A stretch of DNA of 64,000 nucleotides from Cryoendolithus antarcticus (GCA_002077065.1 NAJO01000030.1:496001-560000), one strand, 5' to 3'; counted from the first letter of the stretch, positions 28,199 through 40,025 are shown. Made by a program: numbers and translations. The notes: generated by a model not told the origin, from the letters alone.

Positions 28199-28555
28199 CG
28201 TGTCGCGGTAATGGCGAATGGCTCAGGCATTGACTGTCGCTTTGCGCGAATGTATGCCTAAGGACGCGATCGCCTTCTCAATACCGTTCGAGTACTACTT
28301 GACCGTTGACGAGGGAGCGTTTCATGATATCAACGGCCGGACACGATCGACACAGGAGACGCGCTAGGCACGCGAATGTGGAGTAAAGTTCAAGTCAGGG
28401 GTGCAGGGTGTTTGTTGCACAGACCCTCGAAGACAGCGACATCAACCTCACCTTCAACGGTATATCTACTTCACTCGCATTTCACTGTCGGCATGAATAC
28501 TAATCAGCCCCTAGCACATTCGCGTTAGGCTTCACAAGTGCCCAGAATCGAAGTC
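28199..28555. promoter_or_regulatory. Divergent upstream region, apsB-like gene / HET-like ORF
   Basis: About 355 bp. No TATA box or repeat seen. A 5' exon of the HET-like ORF could lie here, but I cannot define one. Confidence 0.35.
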
Positions 28556-28843
28556 ATGCTCTTCCAGTACACTCATCTCCCTGCCGGTCACATCCGCCTG
28601 CTCAGGCGTAGACTTCCGTTGCCGGACGGCACACTGACCTTCGAGATACACAATACCCCAGCCAATGCTGCGCCGCCGCACGCTGTCATCGATGCACGCT
28701 CGCAGGCGCTGCAGCACGATCAGCCCGTGCTAGTCAACGGCCGAACATTGACCGTCAGCCAGCCCGCACTAGATGGCCTACGGGAAGTCGAACGCCTCAA
28801 CGCCTACGAATGGGTCTGGGTAGACGGTATCTGCGACAAGTAG
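28556..28843 (+). CDS. Small HET-like ORF (heterokaryon-incompatibility domain fragment)
   Basis: A 95-residue ORF. Its pattern follows the first part of the fungal HET domain: LPAGHIRLLRR at the N-terminus, VLVNGRTLTVSQPALDGL in the middle (compare the family's I.vng..l.V..nL..aL), and WVWVDGICDK at the end (compare lWiDaiCInQ). The usual SYxWG block is not preserved, and the ORF stops exactly where HET domains continue. It may be a remnant of a HET gene, a free-standing short HET-like protein, or part of a larger spliced gene. The frame is open a few codons upstream of the ATG. Function not assigned. Confidence 0.4.
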   Translation: MLFQYTHLPAGHIRLLRRRLPLPDGTLTFEIHNTPANAAPPHAVIDARSQALQHDQPVLVNGRTLTVSQPALDGLREVERLNAYEWVWVDGICDK

Positions 28844-28892
28844 ATCGATCTATCGTATGGTATCTCCTCCGACGCTACAAACCTCCAATTCC

Positions 28893-29591
28893 TCAAACAG
28901 CCTCCATGAACTGCACATGATGCATCTCAATGCCCTTGCTCTCCCCTCTGAGCATGCCGATGTTCTCCCTGAAAGCTGATGTCTCCCTGAACTCCATATG
29001 CTTCGCTTTACTCTCCCATCCTAGCACCAAGACGCCAACTTGCCCCTTTACGCCATCACGCTCCAGCTCCTCGTAGCTCACCCCCAGTGCGCCGCCAATG
29101 TACCCAGCAGCATGCTGTTTCAGCACTGGCTCGATCTTCAGCGCATCGGAGACGTATGACTTCGGAGGTGTGCCGTTGAAGTAGAAGGATGCGACTTCTG
29201 TGCAAGGTGCGCCGAGTGCTGTGGCGACGGAGGAGTACGGCTCGAAGTCTACGTGCACGATTGTGGGCTTGGAGGCGAGGATTTGGCCGAACTTCTTCTG
29301 GAAGGGGCCGTAGGACTCGCTGCCTTGGAACTTCTTGTGGGCGTCGATCGATTCCCAGACTTTGAGATGATCAGTGAATGCTGCACGCAGGATGGAGGCG
29401 GTAGATGTACTGATGAAGAGTTGCAGGAGGCTTGAGTTCTCGATCTGCAGACCAAAGTGGACCCCCTGTGCACCGGGCTGCTGCTTGATGAGGTCGATGT
29501 TCTCACTCAGTACTTTCGCGGCGTTGCTGTCAGGGTCGCCGATATCTGCGCCTTCGGCGAGGGGAAAGACGACGACTTCGATAGTAGGCAT
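28893..29591 (-). CDS. Dimeric alpha/beta-barrel (ABM / stress-responsive A/B-barrel) protein
   Basis: A 232-residue protein starting MPTIEVVVFPLAEG. It appears to be two ferredoxin-like A/B-barrel halves: the first has an N-terminal strand, then GAQGVHFGLQIENSSLLQLFI and DHLKVWESIDAHKKF (split: GVHFGLQIEN and LKVWESIDAHKKF). The second starts near IVHVDFEPYSSVATAL and includes VGVLVLGWESKAKHMEFRET, the W-x-S-x-x-xH-x-xF pattern typical of ABM or EthD-like folds. Such proteins include small monooxygenases and stress proteins; the substrate cannot be inferred. I prefer the inner ATG because the preceding ten codons lack family support. A TATA-like atatatat (29642-29650) sits about 55 bp upstream. 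Confidence 0.7.
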   Translation of the reverse strand: MPTIEVVVFPLAEGADIGDPDSNAAKVLSENIDLIKQQPGAQGVHFGLQIENSSLLQLFISTSTASILRAAFTDHLKVWESIDAHKKFQGSESYGPFQKKFGQILASKPTIVHVDFEPYSSVATALGAPCTEVASFYFNGTPPKSYVSDALKIEPVLKQHAAGYIGGALGVSYEELERDGVKGQVGVLVLGWESKAKHMEFRETSAFRENIGMLRGESKGIEMHHVQFMEAV

Positions 29592-30320
29592 TGTGAGTAG
29601 TATAAAGAATGAATGATGCAAGAGTTCTGAGTGTAGCTCTAGATATATATCCTCTCAACTTTTGGAAGCTATATACTGCAGCATGGCGGATATCCGCTAG
29701 CTCATATGCGTGCAATGCTGTCTGGCAGCCGTGGTGGCTGATCTGACTACATCCATGCACTGCTCACCTCCGCGACGAGCAGGCGTCTGCATCTGGCAAG
29801 CGCTCTAGAGGCTGAGCTCATTTACACCGTACCAGGGAGATTCCGATGGATGTTGCTCGGACAGTTGTTTCATATAAGACTCTCGCTGTATTGATCGCCT
29901 TCAGTCGCCGTAATTGCATATTTCACCCCGCCGTCGTCATTTCAAGTTGCCCCACGTCTCGGCGAGCGACGGCGAAGTAAGTTGTACTGGGTGATTTGAA
30001 GCCATAGCAAGCCACAATCGAACTTGACTGCTAGTCCAGATCGTCTGTCGTGCGATCGTGTATAGCACTCGCTTCTGTCCGCATAGCTGTTGCATGGTTC
30101 GTTCCAATGCTCTACCTTGACCCAGGAGGCTGGGATAACTTTGATGCTCGGCTCTCGGAGCTGACTCAAGCCAACGTCATTGTCGCGTCTAAGGTTCGCA
30201 TTGCGCTTCGGTGATGACACTTCAAAAGAGGGTACATTACTCGTTGAGTATCATTTGTGCCAGGTAAGAGCGGAGCGCATTTGAAAACGCTCCTTTTCCC
30301 GTCACATGCGCGATTGATCC
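29592..30320. promoter_or_regulatory. Divergent upstream region, A/B-barrel gene / Sec14-like gene
   Basis: About 730 bp. Contains the TATA-like run next to the A/B-barrel gene. Other short ORFs are unsupported. Confidence 0.4.
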
Positions 30321-32028
30321 ATGTTCGCCGCTGCCAGACCATTGCGCATCAAAACACCAGTCACGCGAGCTATTCGCATTCAACAAGGACGTACGCCCAC
30401 GCGCAGATCCTTCGCCTCGAGAGGTCCAGGGAGGAGAAGGCAAATTGTACATATACAGGCAGCAGTATCTTCAGCGACAATTATCACAGCCATTGTTATC
30501 TCAGGTGGTATCGCGTTCGGACTCCAGCAGTACACTACACCTGCAAAGCCGCAGTCCGAGGCTATAAAGGACGACCACGCGATCACATTCGAGTCCTCCG
30601 AAGCCATGGCGGCGCAGACGCTCCCCGGCCGACCTGGCAACCTCACGCCCGATCAGGAGGTCAAGCTCAAGGAAATGTGGTCGCAACTACTCGACATCTA
30701 CGGCGTGACCTCTTCCAACACGAACGGCGGCTCCTCCCGACCATCACTCGACACACCCACGACTGGCACCAGCACGCCCACAACAAAACCCAAAAAGCGC
30801 CTCGGCCTCTTCGGCAGTAAGAAGGACAAATCCGATCCGTCCACAGCTAATGGCTCCGCCTCAGAAGGCGCAGACAACGACAAGCACGGTCAGAATCGCG
30901 AATTTGCCGCCGCAATCGCATCTACCAGCCCAGAAGAGCTCCACCAGGCTTTCTGGGAATTCGTGAAGATGGACAATCCAGATGCTTTGCTCCTCCGCTT
31001 CCTGCGAGCACGGAAATGGGACGTCCATGCCGCGATCGTGATGATGGTCTCTACCGGCCAGTGGCGCACGAAAGAGATGCACGTAGACGACGACATCATG
31101 CTGCGGGGCGAGGCGTGGGCTGTGCGGGAAGCTGCTCAGGGCAAGACGGCGCAGGAGAAGAAGGAGGGCGAGGACTTTCTGGCGCAGTTGAGGATGGGGA
31201 AGAGCTTTTTGCATGGGATTGATAAAGAAGGGCGGCCGTGCTGTTATGTGAGGTGTAGACTGCATCGTGGGGGAGAGCAGACGGAGAAGAGTCTGGAGAG
31301 ATTTACGGTATATACCATTGAGACTGCGAGGTTGCTATTGAGGCCGCCTGTTGACACTGCTGTGAGTACCTGCATGATGCGCCAGTGGGGCAAGCTCAGC
31401 AATACTGACATAATGCCAGACCGTTGTCTTCGACATGACCGACTTTTCACTGGCAAACATGGACTATACGCCAGTCAAGTTTATGATCAAATGCTTCGAA
31501 GCCAACTACCCCGAATCTCTCGGCAGCGTGGTAGTCTACAAATCTCCTTGGGTCTTCCACTCGATCTGGAAAATCATCAGAGGCTGGCTGGACCCTGTAG
31601 TGGCTTCCAAAGTCCACTTCGCTAGTAATCTTGGCGAGCTGGAGACCTGGATACCCAAGAGTCGGATACTGAAGGAGTGCGGCGGTGACGAAGACTGGTC
31701 GTACACATTCCCTGAACCGAACGCAGACGAAGAAAAGGTGCTGAACGATTCGCAAGGGAAAGAGGCTGTGCTGTCGGAGCGAAGAACACTAGCGAAGGAA
31801 TATGAGGAGGAGACTATTGCTTGGATCTCCGGAACTGGCGCTGCGAGCGAGAAGCGCGACAGTCTGACAACGCAATTAGAGGCCAGTTACTGGCGACTCG
31901 ATCCCTTTGTCAGGGCGACGAGTCTATACGATAGAAGTCGGATCATCCAGCCTGGTGGAAAGCTGGAGTTTTACCCTGACCAGGCGACTGGTAACGGGGT
32001 TGGTGGAAGGGATCACGAGCTTGATTGA
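30321..32028 (+). CDS. Sec14-like CRAL-TRIO lipid-transfer protein with mitochondrial-type N-terminus
   Basis: Sec14-family proteins bind and exchange phospholipids such as phosphatidylinositol. Two exons, 30321-31361 and 31420-32028, around a 58-bp intron (gtgagt...ATACTGAC...gccag), phase 0; 549 residues. CRAL-TRIO-N helices: LLLRFLRARKWDVHAAIVMM. Lipid-binding domain: FLHGIDKEGRPCCYVR, then across the splice TVVFDMTDFSLANMDY, FEANYPESLGSVVVYKSPW, FHSIWKIIRGWLDPVVASKV. Upstream is an Arg-rich stretch without acidic residues (MFAAARPLRIKTPVTRAIR...) and one hydrophobic segment (SSATIITAIVISGGIAFGL), which together look like a mitochondrial presequence plus inner-membrane anchor. An in-frame ATG at 30606 in a gccatggc context begins MAAQTLPGRPGNLTPDQEVK, which resembles the usual start of cytosolic relatives. 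Confidence 0.85.
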
Positions 32029-32421
32029 GCAGTAACTGTGATAGAAAAGTAATAATGTATTTCAACGCAGACAACTCACGCCCGCAAGATTCCATGACCA
32101 TGCTTTCGCCTGTGTGCACCATTTCAAGAACCGAATCTGCTCGCCCTGAGTTTCCAGCATCTCCATGCAGTCTCCGCCTCCTCATCTTTCTCCGCATCTA
32201 GATCTTCACAGTGACACACAATATCCTATTCCCCATACCACAATCGCGCGATTTCTCGCGATTTCTCCACTTACCCCAGGGTCACGCGAGACCCGACTTT
32301 GAGCCGCAGTTGTGTTATGTCATATGTAGAGTAGCTTTCGCTTCGCTCGGCCTTGTCGATACTTGGCGTGTGTCCACGTACTGCTTGGCTGGGGACGAGC
32401 TTTTTGGAGTTGCATCGGTAT

Positions 32422-32435
32422 GCTATCGTGATAGC
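32422..32435. promoter_or_regulatory. Inverted pair of GATA motifs
   Basis: gctatcgtgatagc is a perfect dyad of two head-to-head HGATAR cores two bases apart. Fungal AreA-type GATA factors prefer paired sites, and amino acid permeases are classic nitrogen-regulated targets. The distance of about 840 bp from the permease start weakens the case; a regulatory role is inference. Confidence 0.3.
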
Positions 32436-32887
32436 GGTGCTATGCGACGGAAGGAATGCGCTGTATGCAAAAGACAGGGTAAAATCTAGGGTGTGGTGGT
32501 TGTTGAGGAAAAGAAGAGAAGTCATTGTGAGGTCTGTGAAGGAACCAGGTAGCCAATGGCGTGGCCTTGGCGGGCATTCGTCACAACCAGGTCGCGCCCT
32601 GTGAGATACATCTAACGCCATAGCACAATACATGTATATGTAGGCTGCTTCAAAACCGCCTTCTCTTTCCCATGCTTGCCTCATGATTACGCACGCGATG
32701 TGGGATGAGTTCGGAAGTTGGGCGCGATGCATCGTGGAGGGAGTCATGTCGACGTCCAGCAGCAACATCAGACCATGAACCCAGCCGAACCTTCAGCCAG
32801 CAATCTATTGCCACACCTCTGACCATCACCAATACAATGCAACACTCTTATCATCGGCCAGTCCGTATAGAACCACTTGGCTCGCCT

Positions 32888-32921
32888 CTGGTATCTCCAA
32901 CGACTTGGCCAGAGATACCAG
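32888..32921. repeat. Hairpin-forming inverted repeat
   Basis: ctggtatctc (32888-32897) and its exact reverse complement gagataccag (32912-32921) flank a 14-nt loop. Not followed by a U tract; no known role. Confidence 0.5.
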
Positions 32922-33271
32922 TCTTGTACCATAGCTTAGCTACGTCGAAACCGCAGCAAGAAGCCACTGCAACAGGCTTCAACTCCGCGCCGCGACGTTG
33001 GCACCACATGGCAGACACGCCGAGATGTACCCTTCCAAGAATGACTTGACCTCTCATGGCAGGTCCAGCGGATCCATTATTGCAGCCAAGGCTTGCGGTC
33101 TTGGGTGGATTCATCGAGGGCTTGGCTGGGACGTCCACCACGGCGCGTTGGACCGATGGTCATAAGGACGGTTGGTGGCACTTCAGTATTCTCTTGAAGT
33201 CTAAATTTCCTATCGCTGTTCGTGATATTCAGTGTCGTCGCGAACGTTGATCTCTGCGTTGACAATCCGTC

Positions 33272-35206
33272 ATGGCGACTTACGATGGGCAGACCGATTT
33301 TGAAAAGTCGGCTGGACAACACACAAAGGGCGAAGGGAGCCCGTTGTCGTCCAGCCCGACGCGCGACGACGGCGACGCATATGATCTCGAGCGCCCGCCT
33401 CTCATGACCAGGCTGGGTCTCACGCCGAGCAGCTTCAAGAAGCGCACACTCGCCGATGAGCACAATCAGCTCAATAAGACGCTCAAGACCAGACATCTGA
33501 ACATGATTGCTATCGGCGGCTCTATCGGTGCGGGCCTGTTCGTCGGTACAGGTTCTGCTCTGGCTCGTGGAGGACCAGCGTCGCTGCTCATCTGTTATGG
33601 TAACTTTGGCAACGCGATCAATTAATGCGCCCGAGACTGACTTCACGATGCAGGTATCATGGGTGTCATGATATTCAACGTCGTCTACGCTCTCGGTGAG
33701 CTCGCAATGGTCTATCCTGTCTCTGGTGGCTTCTACACGTACTCTGTCCGGTTCATCGATCCGACATGGGGTTTCGCTATGGGCTGGAACTACGTCTTTC
33801 AATGGGTATGATCTCATGCCGAAGACGTAAGTAAGCGATTAACTGACATTGCGATCAGGCTATTGTGTTGCCACTTGAACTCGTTGTTGCGGGCTTGACG
33901 GTCAGTTACTGGGGCGTCGAACTCAATAATGCCGTCTGGATCACCATCTTCTTCTTGATCATCTGCGTCATCAGTCTGTTCGGCGTACTTGGCTACGCTG
34001 AGGAAGAGTTTTGGGTGGCATGCTTGAAGCTGACCACGATCGTCATCTTTATCTTCATGGGTATAATCTTCGCTGCAGGCGGTGGACCCTCTGGAGGACT
34101 GTATGTCAAATCACACTTTGGTGACAGACACGACTCGTACTGACGCACTTTGCAGATATGGCGAATACTGGGGCATGCGCACCTGGTACAACCCAGGCGC
34201 CTTCTCCGACGGCTTCCCTGGTCTTTGCTCGGTCTTCGTGACAGCTGCGTTCGCTTTCTCCGGAACCGAGCTTGTCGGTTTGGCTGCTGCAGAGTCCGAG
34301 AACCCGCAGAAGTCGCTTCCCAGCGCGATCAAGCAGGTGTTCTGGCGAATCACACTGTTCTACATTCTCTCGCTGTTCATCGTTGGCATGCTGGTGCCCT
34401 GGGACGATACACGCCTCCTCGGTAACGGCTCATATCTCGATGTCAAGGCTTCGCCTTTCGTCATCGCTGCCGTCGATGCTGGTCTCCCTGCCTTCGCATC
34501 CTTCGTCAATGTGGTGATCCTCTTCTCCGTAGTCTCTATCGGTCTTTCTGGTGTATACGGAGGCTCTCGCACGCTCACTGCCCTAGCAGAGCAAGGTTAC
34601 GCACCCAAATTCTTCGGCTACGTTGACCGCGCTGGCCGACCACTCTGGTCTACGGTTTTCATCCTCGCTTGGTCCCCATTGGCTTTCATGACGCTGTCCA
34701 CTGGTGGCACCGTGGCATTCGACTGGCTGCAGTCGTTGTCTGGTCTTGCGGCACTGTTCACCTGGGGCTCGATCTGCCTATCGCACATCCGTTTCCGCGC
34801 TGCGTGGAAGTACCACGGGCACACTCTCGATGAGCTGCCATTTAAGCATGTGTTTGGCGTGTATGGCTCGTGGGTTGGCCTTACGCTCATTTTCATCGTT
34901 CTGATTGCTCAGGTAAGTCTCCCGATATATGTGCTTACCAGCGTGAGATGCTGATCCATGTTCCAGTTTTACACTGCCATCCGCCCCATGACCGCCGAGG
35001 GCTTCTTCAAATCTTATCTCGCGCTCTTCGTCGTTATCGCCTTCTACATTGTGGGTTATATTTGGAAGCGCAAGACATGGTTGAAGCTGAAGGACATCAA
35101 TGTCGATGCTGGACGAAGAGAACTGGACTGGGAGCAATTCGAGAAAGTTAAGGCGAAGAAAGCAGCTTGGCCCAAGTGGAGGCGGGCGCTGGATATGTTC
35201 TTCTAG
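33272..35206 (+). CDS. Amino acid permease (Gap1/AAT family)
   Basis: A plasma-membrane amino acid/proton symporter of the yeast amino acid transporter family. Five exons: 33272-33599, 33654-33805, 33859-34100, 34156-34912 and 34967-35206, with introns of 54, 53, 55 and 54 bp; phases agree and give 572 residues. The family signature near TM1 is [20 protein letters not shown] then [20 protein letters not shown]. Further landmarks: [42 protein letters not shown] across a splice, [19 protein letters not shown] (TM6 region), [20 protein letters not shown], and the terminal [20 protein letters not shown]. About 12 membrane spans. Substrate range cannot be read from the sequence. Confidence 0.93.
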
Positions 35207-35438
35207 GGCGCTAAAGCTGCTGGTTAGGATGGATGGAAGGTGCGTGATAGCAGGGCTATGTAGCACCGAAGACATGGCATTGAAGCATATCGACTCATTA
35301 TTTCATGTCCCCCCCTCTCACAGTTCTGACAGAACGCTACAATTTGGTCTCATGGAGAGGTAATGCTTGCCTTAGGGGTATCTATGTTCCAGTTCATCAA
35401 TCGTTGACTGCGCCCAACTCCGCTTCCCATTGCAGCTA

Positions 35439-38400
35439 TCACACAAGCGTCGTCTGCCCGCGCTCCGGATCACTCATTCGATGGATCGCGACATCTTCTC
35501 CAAGCACAACGTTCCCCATACTCTGCGGCGTGATTAGGACGAATTGCCTTCCCACGCTCCGTCTCGCCGCCTGGATCATCATGCCCATGCTAGTGCTGCG
35601 ATTGACACTGTCCATGAACACGTCGAACTCGTCCAGGCAGCGGATCGGACTGCCCATGGCTTCCCAGATGCTCAGCAGCAAACAGATCGTGCTGTAGGAC
35701 TTCTCGCCACCGGAGAGAGTCTGCGTTTTGCGGCCACCATCGCTGCGACGCGTAGAGTCAGGCTCGACGGAGATGTCCAGAGTCTTTGCTTCGTGTGACA
35801 TGAGGACCCGGCCACGGAAGCGGCGCTCGGAGAGGAGGTAGGAGAAGGTGAAGCGGGCGCGGTAGGCGATGTAGCGCAGGAACATGCGCCAGCGGTACTT
35901 GCGTTCGGTCAGGGAATTCTTGAGGGACTACAATCTGGGTTAGCTGGATAGCCTCGAATTGCTTGAACTGGATGAGTGGCCTTACCTGGGAGAGACGCTT
36001 CGTGTTCTGCTGCTCCTTCAGAATTTCACGAAGCTCCTTCTTAGCTCTTCGCCAGGCCATGGTGAGCTGCTCCATTGTGCCTCCTGCTTCGGCCTGAGCC
36101 CGCTTGTAGTCGTCAATGAACTTCTCAAGGCGCTTGTCAAGTGTGGCCGCCGTGATGCCAGGCTCGAGCTCCATCCGCCGACAAATCTTCTCGGCCTCGC
36201 TGATGAAATCATCTTCCAAGACCTTTTGCTGTCGATCCCGCATCTCCTCGAACTCCTGCAAGTTGCGCTTTGCCGCGTCGATCTCGTTGAGTGCTTCATT
36301 CTTCGCTCTCAGAGCAGTATGCCGGTCAGCTTCAAGCTGGCCTTTGCGTCGCTCTGCTTTTTCTATCATCTTCACGCAACTATCAGACTCGCGCTGGGCT
36401 TCTTCGACGCGCTGCTTCAAGGCTTTGGCTTTATCGTTCAGCTTGTCCTTCTCCACGATCAAGTCCTGGAAGCTAGCAGCTGTGGCCTCGATATCCGCTA
36501 CTGCTTTTTCCAACTGCCTCTGGAACTCCTGCAACTTTCCGTCCTGCGGTCGAGAGGTCTCGATCTCATTGGATGCCTCTTCAACGGCATCATGTGCTTG
36601 TTGCTTCGCTACTCGCAAGCTACGCTCAGTCTTTTGGTGACGATTGACATCATGCTGGGCAACTACAGAAGCACGTTCGGCCGTATGGAGGGCCTGACGG
36701 AGGGTTTCCAACTCAGTCTTGAACTGGCTGACATCCTCCTGCCTACTACGCAGCTGTGCAGCGTAGTCGGTCTGCATGCGCGCTTTTCCCTCCCAAGCGA
36801 AGATGGGGGAGGTCTTCGCTGCCTTTGAACCAGTTGTCTCATAGCGGACACCCGTATTGCGCTCACCGCCATGCGCAAGCACTGCTTTTATACCGTGCAG
36901 ACGGGCTTGACTCATCTGGAACGCCTCCTTTCCATTCGCACAGAGTGCAGTATTCTCGGGTGCTTGGTTTATGATAATGGTGTTGCGTACCAAATCGTTG
37001 CTAATCTCAAGCGCTCGAAGGATCGTCAGATACTGCGCAGCAGGCTCGTTGCGTGATATGTCGAATCGACCTGGATTTGCGATGAATGAGGGAGCTTGGC
37101 ACTTCTGCCGATTCATGTGGGCTGTGAGCATGACTTGGTCTTCCTTGCAGGTCACTGCGAAGGCTTCGAGCATGCCACCGAACGTCTTCTCAATAATCGA
37201 ACTCCACTCTGGTTTCAGTAGGCGCACGTAGACGCCGAACGGACCGACAGGTTTCTGACGCCATCTAGTTTCGTTGTCAATCGCTCGTACCAGGTTGGCC
37301 ATGTTCGGCCGAAAGCTGGCGAACTTCTGACCCTGTTGCTCTCTCTTCAGGCTATCCAACCGGCCTTGCGCCCTTTCTAATTCACTGCTCTTCGAGTCCA
37401 GTGGCTCCTTCGCTGCTCCAGCGGCGGCTGCGGCAGTTTTTCTGTTTGCTTCCAAGGGAGGTAGAGCGGCACGATGATTAAGCTCCACTTGCTCGGCGGT
37501 CGCAGCAGCTTGCTTCAGTTCCTCCAGCCGCTCCATCCGCTCTACATGCTCCGGTCCTTCAGCCTCTGCCAGCCTGGCCTGCTCTAGCGCGATCTCATTA
37601 TCGAGGCGCTTCTTGTTGGCCTTGTTCCCGTTCATGTCCGCTTTTATGAGTCTCTCCTGCGACTTCTGCTCCGCGATTTCGCTCGTGTTGGCATCGAACA
37701 AAGCTTTCTCTTCGCGGTACAGTTGTTGTTTGGGCTCCAGCTGGGCTTGCGCCTCTTCAAGTACCCTCTGAGCTGCCTCGTAGGCTTGATTGTGCCCTTC
37801 AAATGCACCCGAGATGTTCTCAGCTGCGTCAGTCACTTCATCAATCCTCTGCTGACACCGCTCGACATCCTTGCTATACTTGGTCACGATAGCCTCTTGT
37901 TCCTCCACCTGCGCCCACGCATGCATGCGTTGAGTCTTCTGAATCTTATCTTGTATGGCTTGGCTAGCGTCGAGCCGCTTCTTTCGCTTCTCGGCTTCCT
38001 CAGCCTTCTGCCTCTTCACCGCGATGTCTTCCTCCCTCGTGCGTAGCTTCGCTTCCATGCTATCGACATTCTCCTCCATGACATTGTAGTCTGCGTCCAA
38101 CACATCGAGCTGCGTACCCTGAATGAAGAATCTGTACTTATCGGCAGGCGTGCTATTTGACAAGAACTGGCGAGCCATGTCCTGTGTCAGCACGTTGATC
38201 GGATTGTCCAGCTGAAATGCAAAGAAGTCGAGGATGTCGTCCAAGTCCGCCCGCTTGGTGCTCACGACTTTGTCAGCCGAGTTCTTGATCTTCCAGCCAC
38301 TGGTGCCGGTCCGGGAAAAGTGACGCTCGACCAAGATGCTGTCGCCATACAGATCAGGCTTATACGCCGCATCGCCTCGATTTTTTATCTTCACACCCAG

Positions 38401-38958
38401 CGAGGCCTGCTCGGTCCCTTCCTTGATCATAGCCTTGAGGTTGGCACCTCGGTTGGTCGCAGCTGCCTTGCCACCTAGACACATTTGTAGTGCGGTAAGA
38501 ACAGCACTCTTACCACTGCCGTTGTGGCCAATGATGAAGTTGATCAGAGGACCAAGTCTAATGCGTAGATTCCCGTGACACATGAAGTTCTTGCACTGCA
38601 CTTCTTCAATGATGCCACATTCCATGGCGACGTTGTCACCACGTTTCTTGAGGATCTGCTTTTCAACGATCTGGCTGGCCTTGAGTTCGTCGGCATCGTC
38701 CTCGTCCTCGTCCTCGGAGCTGTGGTTGGGTGCGTCGTCTATCTGATTGTCGATACCGAAGCCGTTGACGAGTGAGTCGAGTCCCTCGTCGTCATCATCA
38801 TCTTCATCCGAGACAGTTGATCCTCCGCGCGCCTGCGCCATTGCGACTCTAGAGCGTTTATGTGTATTCTGGCGAAAGCTTGAGCTCGCACTCTCTATCT
38901 CGATCTCAACATCGTCGTCGTCGATACGCGCACGTTTGCGCGACGAAGAAGACGCCAT
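35439..38958 (-). CDS. SMC6: Structural maintenance of chromosomes protein Smc6
   Basis: ATPase subunit of the Smc5/6 complex, which acts in recombinational repair and replication-fork processing. Two exons, 38958-35986 and 35927-35439, with a 58-bp intron (gtaagg...CAGCTAAC...tgtag) at phase 0; 1,153 residues. The acidic N-terminal extension is followed by FMCHGNLRIRLGPLINFIIG and the Walker A motif GHNGSGKS (about residue 145); Smc6-typical DNPINVLTQDMARQFLSNS; two long coiled-coil arms around the hinge; then, in exon 2, the signature LSGGEKSYSTICLLLSIW and Walker B CLDEFDVFMD. I chose the ATG giving MASSSSRKRAR; the frame extends upstream without another family-like start. Confidence 0.95.
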
Positions 38959-39196
38959 GACTGCTGTATGTAGGGTGTGTGTGTCACACGACAAACAAAG
39001 TGGAAGTGAGGTCCATCGATAGGTCATAGAGAGCTTGTGCTTTCACGCGCCTAGTCGCGTCCAATAAGGTTGCGGATACTGCCGACGCTGGTACAAAAGT
39101 GCCGATACCTGAGCACAGGAAAGTTCGACGATAAGAGCCTTGCCACCACAATCACTGACCAACACACCGGACTCATTACAAGATCATCAAACCACC

Positions 39197-39493
39197 ATGC
39201 CTATCTCCAAGAAGGACCGCATAAGTCGCGACCACAAGAAGGCCGAAGCGGCCGGTACTCGCGCACCAGTGAAACCAAACGGCAACCCTGTCAAGCCTGC
39301 AAAGGAAAAGTCTGTATGCGCTTTCTGCAAGAAGGAGTTGACGCGAGACAACAAGAAGCAGGTCAGTAACTAATTCGAGTTGTGGCGAATTGAAACGAAA
39401 GGCCTCACTGACATTCACCAGCTTGAGGACCACGCTGGATCGCATAATGACCAGTGGCCCAAGGAGAAATGCTTTCCGAACGACTTTCAGTAG
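39197..39493 (+). CDS. Small zinc-finger protein (At2g23090-like / zf-met2)
   Basis: A conserved eukaryotic mini-protein of unknown function. Two exons, 39197-39361 and 39422-39493, with a 60-bp intron (gtcagt...CACTGAC...ccag), phase 0; 78 residues. Basic N-terminus MPISKKDRISRDHKKAEAAG, then the zinc knuckle VCAFCKKELTRDNKKQ, joined by the splice to LEDHAGSHNDQWPKEKCFPN. The ligands are two Cys and two His (CxxC...HxxxxH, with His in EDHAGSH). Without the intron the His pair would be lost, which supports the splice. It is divergent from SMC6 across 238 bp. Confidence 0.85.
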
Positions 39494-40025
39494 GCGAAGT
39501 CACGGTGATGGTGCGGGAATATTAATGGAGTTTGCGTCGCCAACTGGAGCCTGGTGCTGAATTGCCTGGACTACTAAGTGGTGACTCTGTTGTGGCGGAG
39601 AGATTTAGGGTGGGCAGAGCTGCACCACCGTGTGGCGTGCGGGAGTCTTGGGAATCGGAGTGAGGAGGGAACCATGTTGAGCTTCATGACTGGTGAAGCG
39701 CGGATGTGCATCTGGGGCTCTGCACTTTGCTGCTGTGCCTGATCAAGTCCATATGAAAGTAAGCTGAACGGAATGCAAAGAGGGCGACACCAGATGCAAT
39801 TATAGAGCAACAGCAACGTCACCTAATGAATTCCAATCATCAAGTCACATTATCATTAGATCATCTTATCTATACCTATCCGTCTAACCCAGGCAATTAA
39901 TGATGCATGCAGAGCAAAATAAGTAGAAGGGTATAGCGCTGGAGCACCTAAGAGACACCAGAACTTGTTTCCCACTGGCACCCTGAGTCCTTGGCTTGAC
40001 GGTGTTCAACGTTGTCTCACGGGAC
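39494..40025. other. Convergent 3' region, zinc-finger gene / Ytp1-like gene
   Basis: About 530 bp with no supported gene or RNA. Confidence 0.4.

Larger units (their letters stand above)
32029..33271. promoter_or_regulatory. Long intergenic region upstream of the amino acid permease
   Basis: About 1.24 kb, the second longest gap in the window. Holds a GATA dyad (32422-32435) and a hairpin (32888-32921), listed separately. Short ORFs on both strands show no family signature or consistent splice structure. Probably the 3' UTR of the Sec14-like gene plus the permease promoter. Confidence 0.45.

Noticed and set aside
29942..30320. Possible small gene or tRNA upstream of the Sec14-like gene
   Set aside because: Short ORFs only; no T-loop (GTTCRANNC) and A-box pair in tRNA-like spacing was found.
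32838..33049. Short ORF (about 70 codons) upstream of the permease
   Set aside because: No family resemblance; lies in a probable promoter region.
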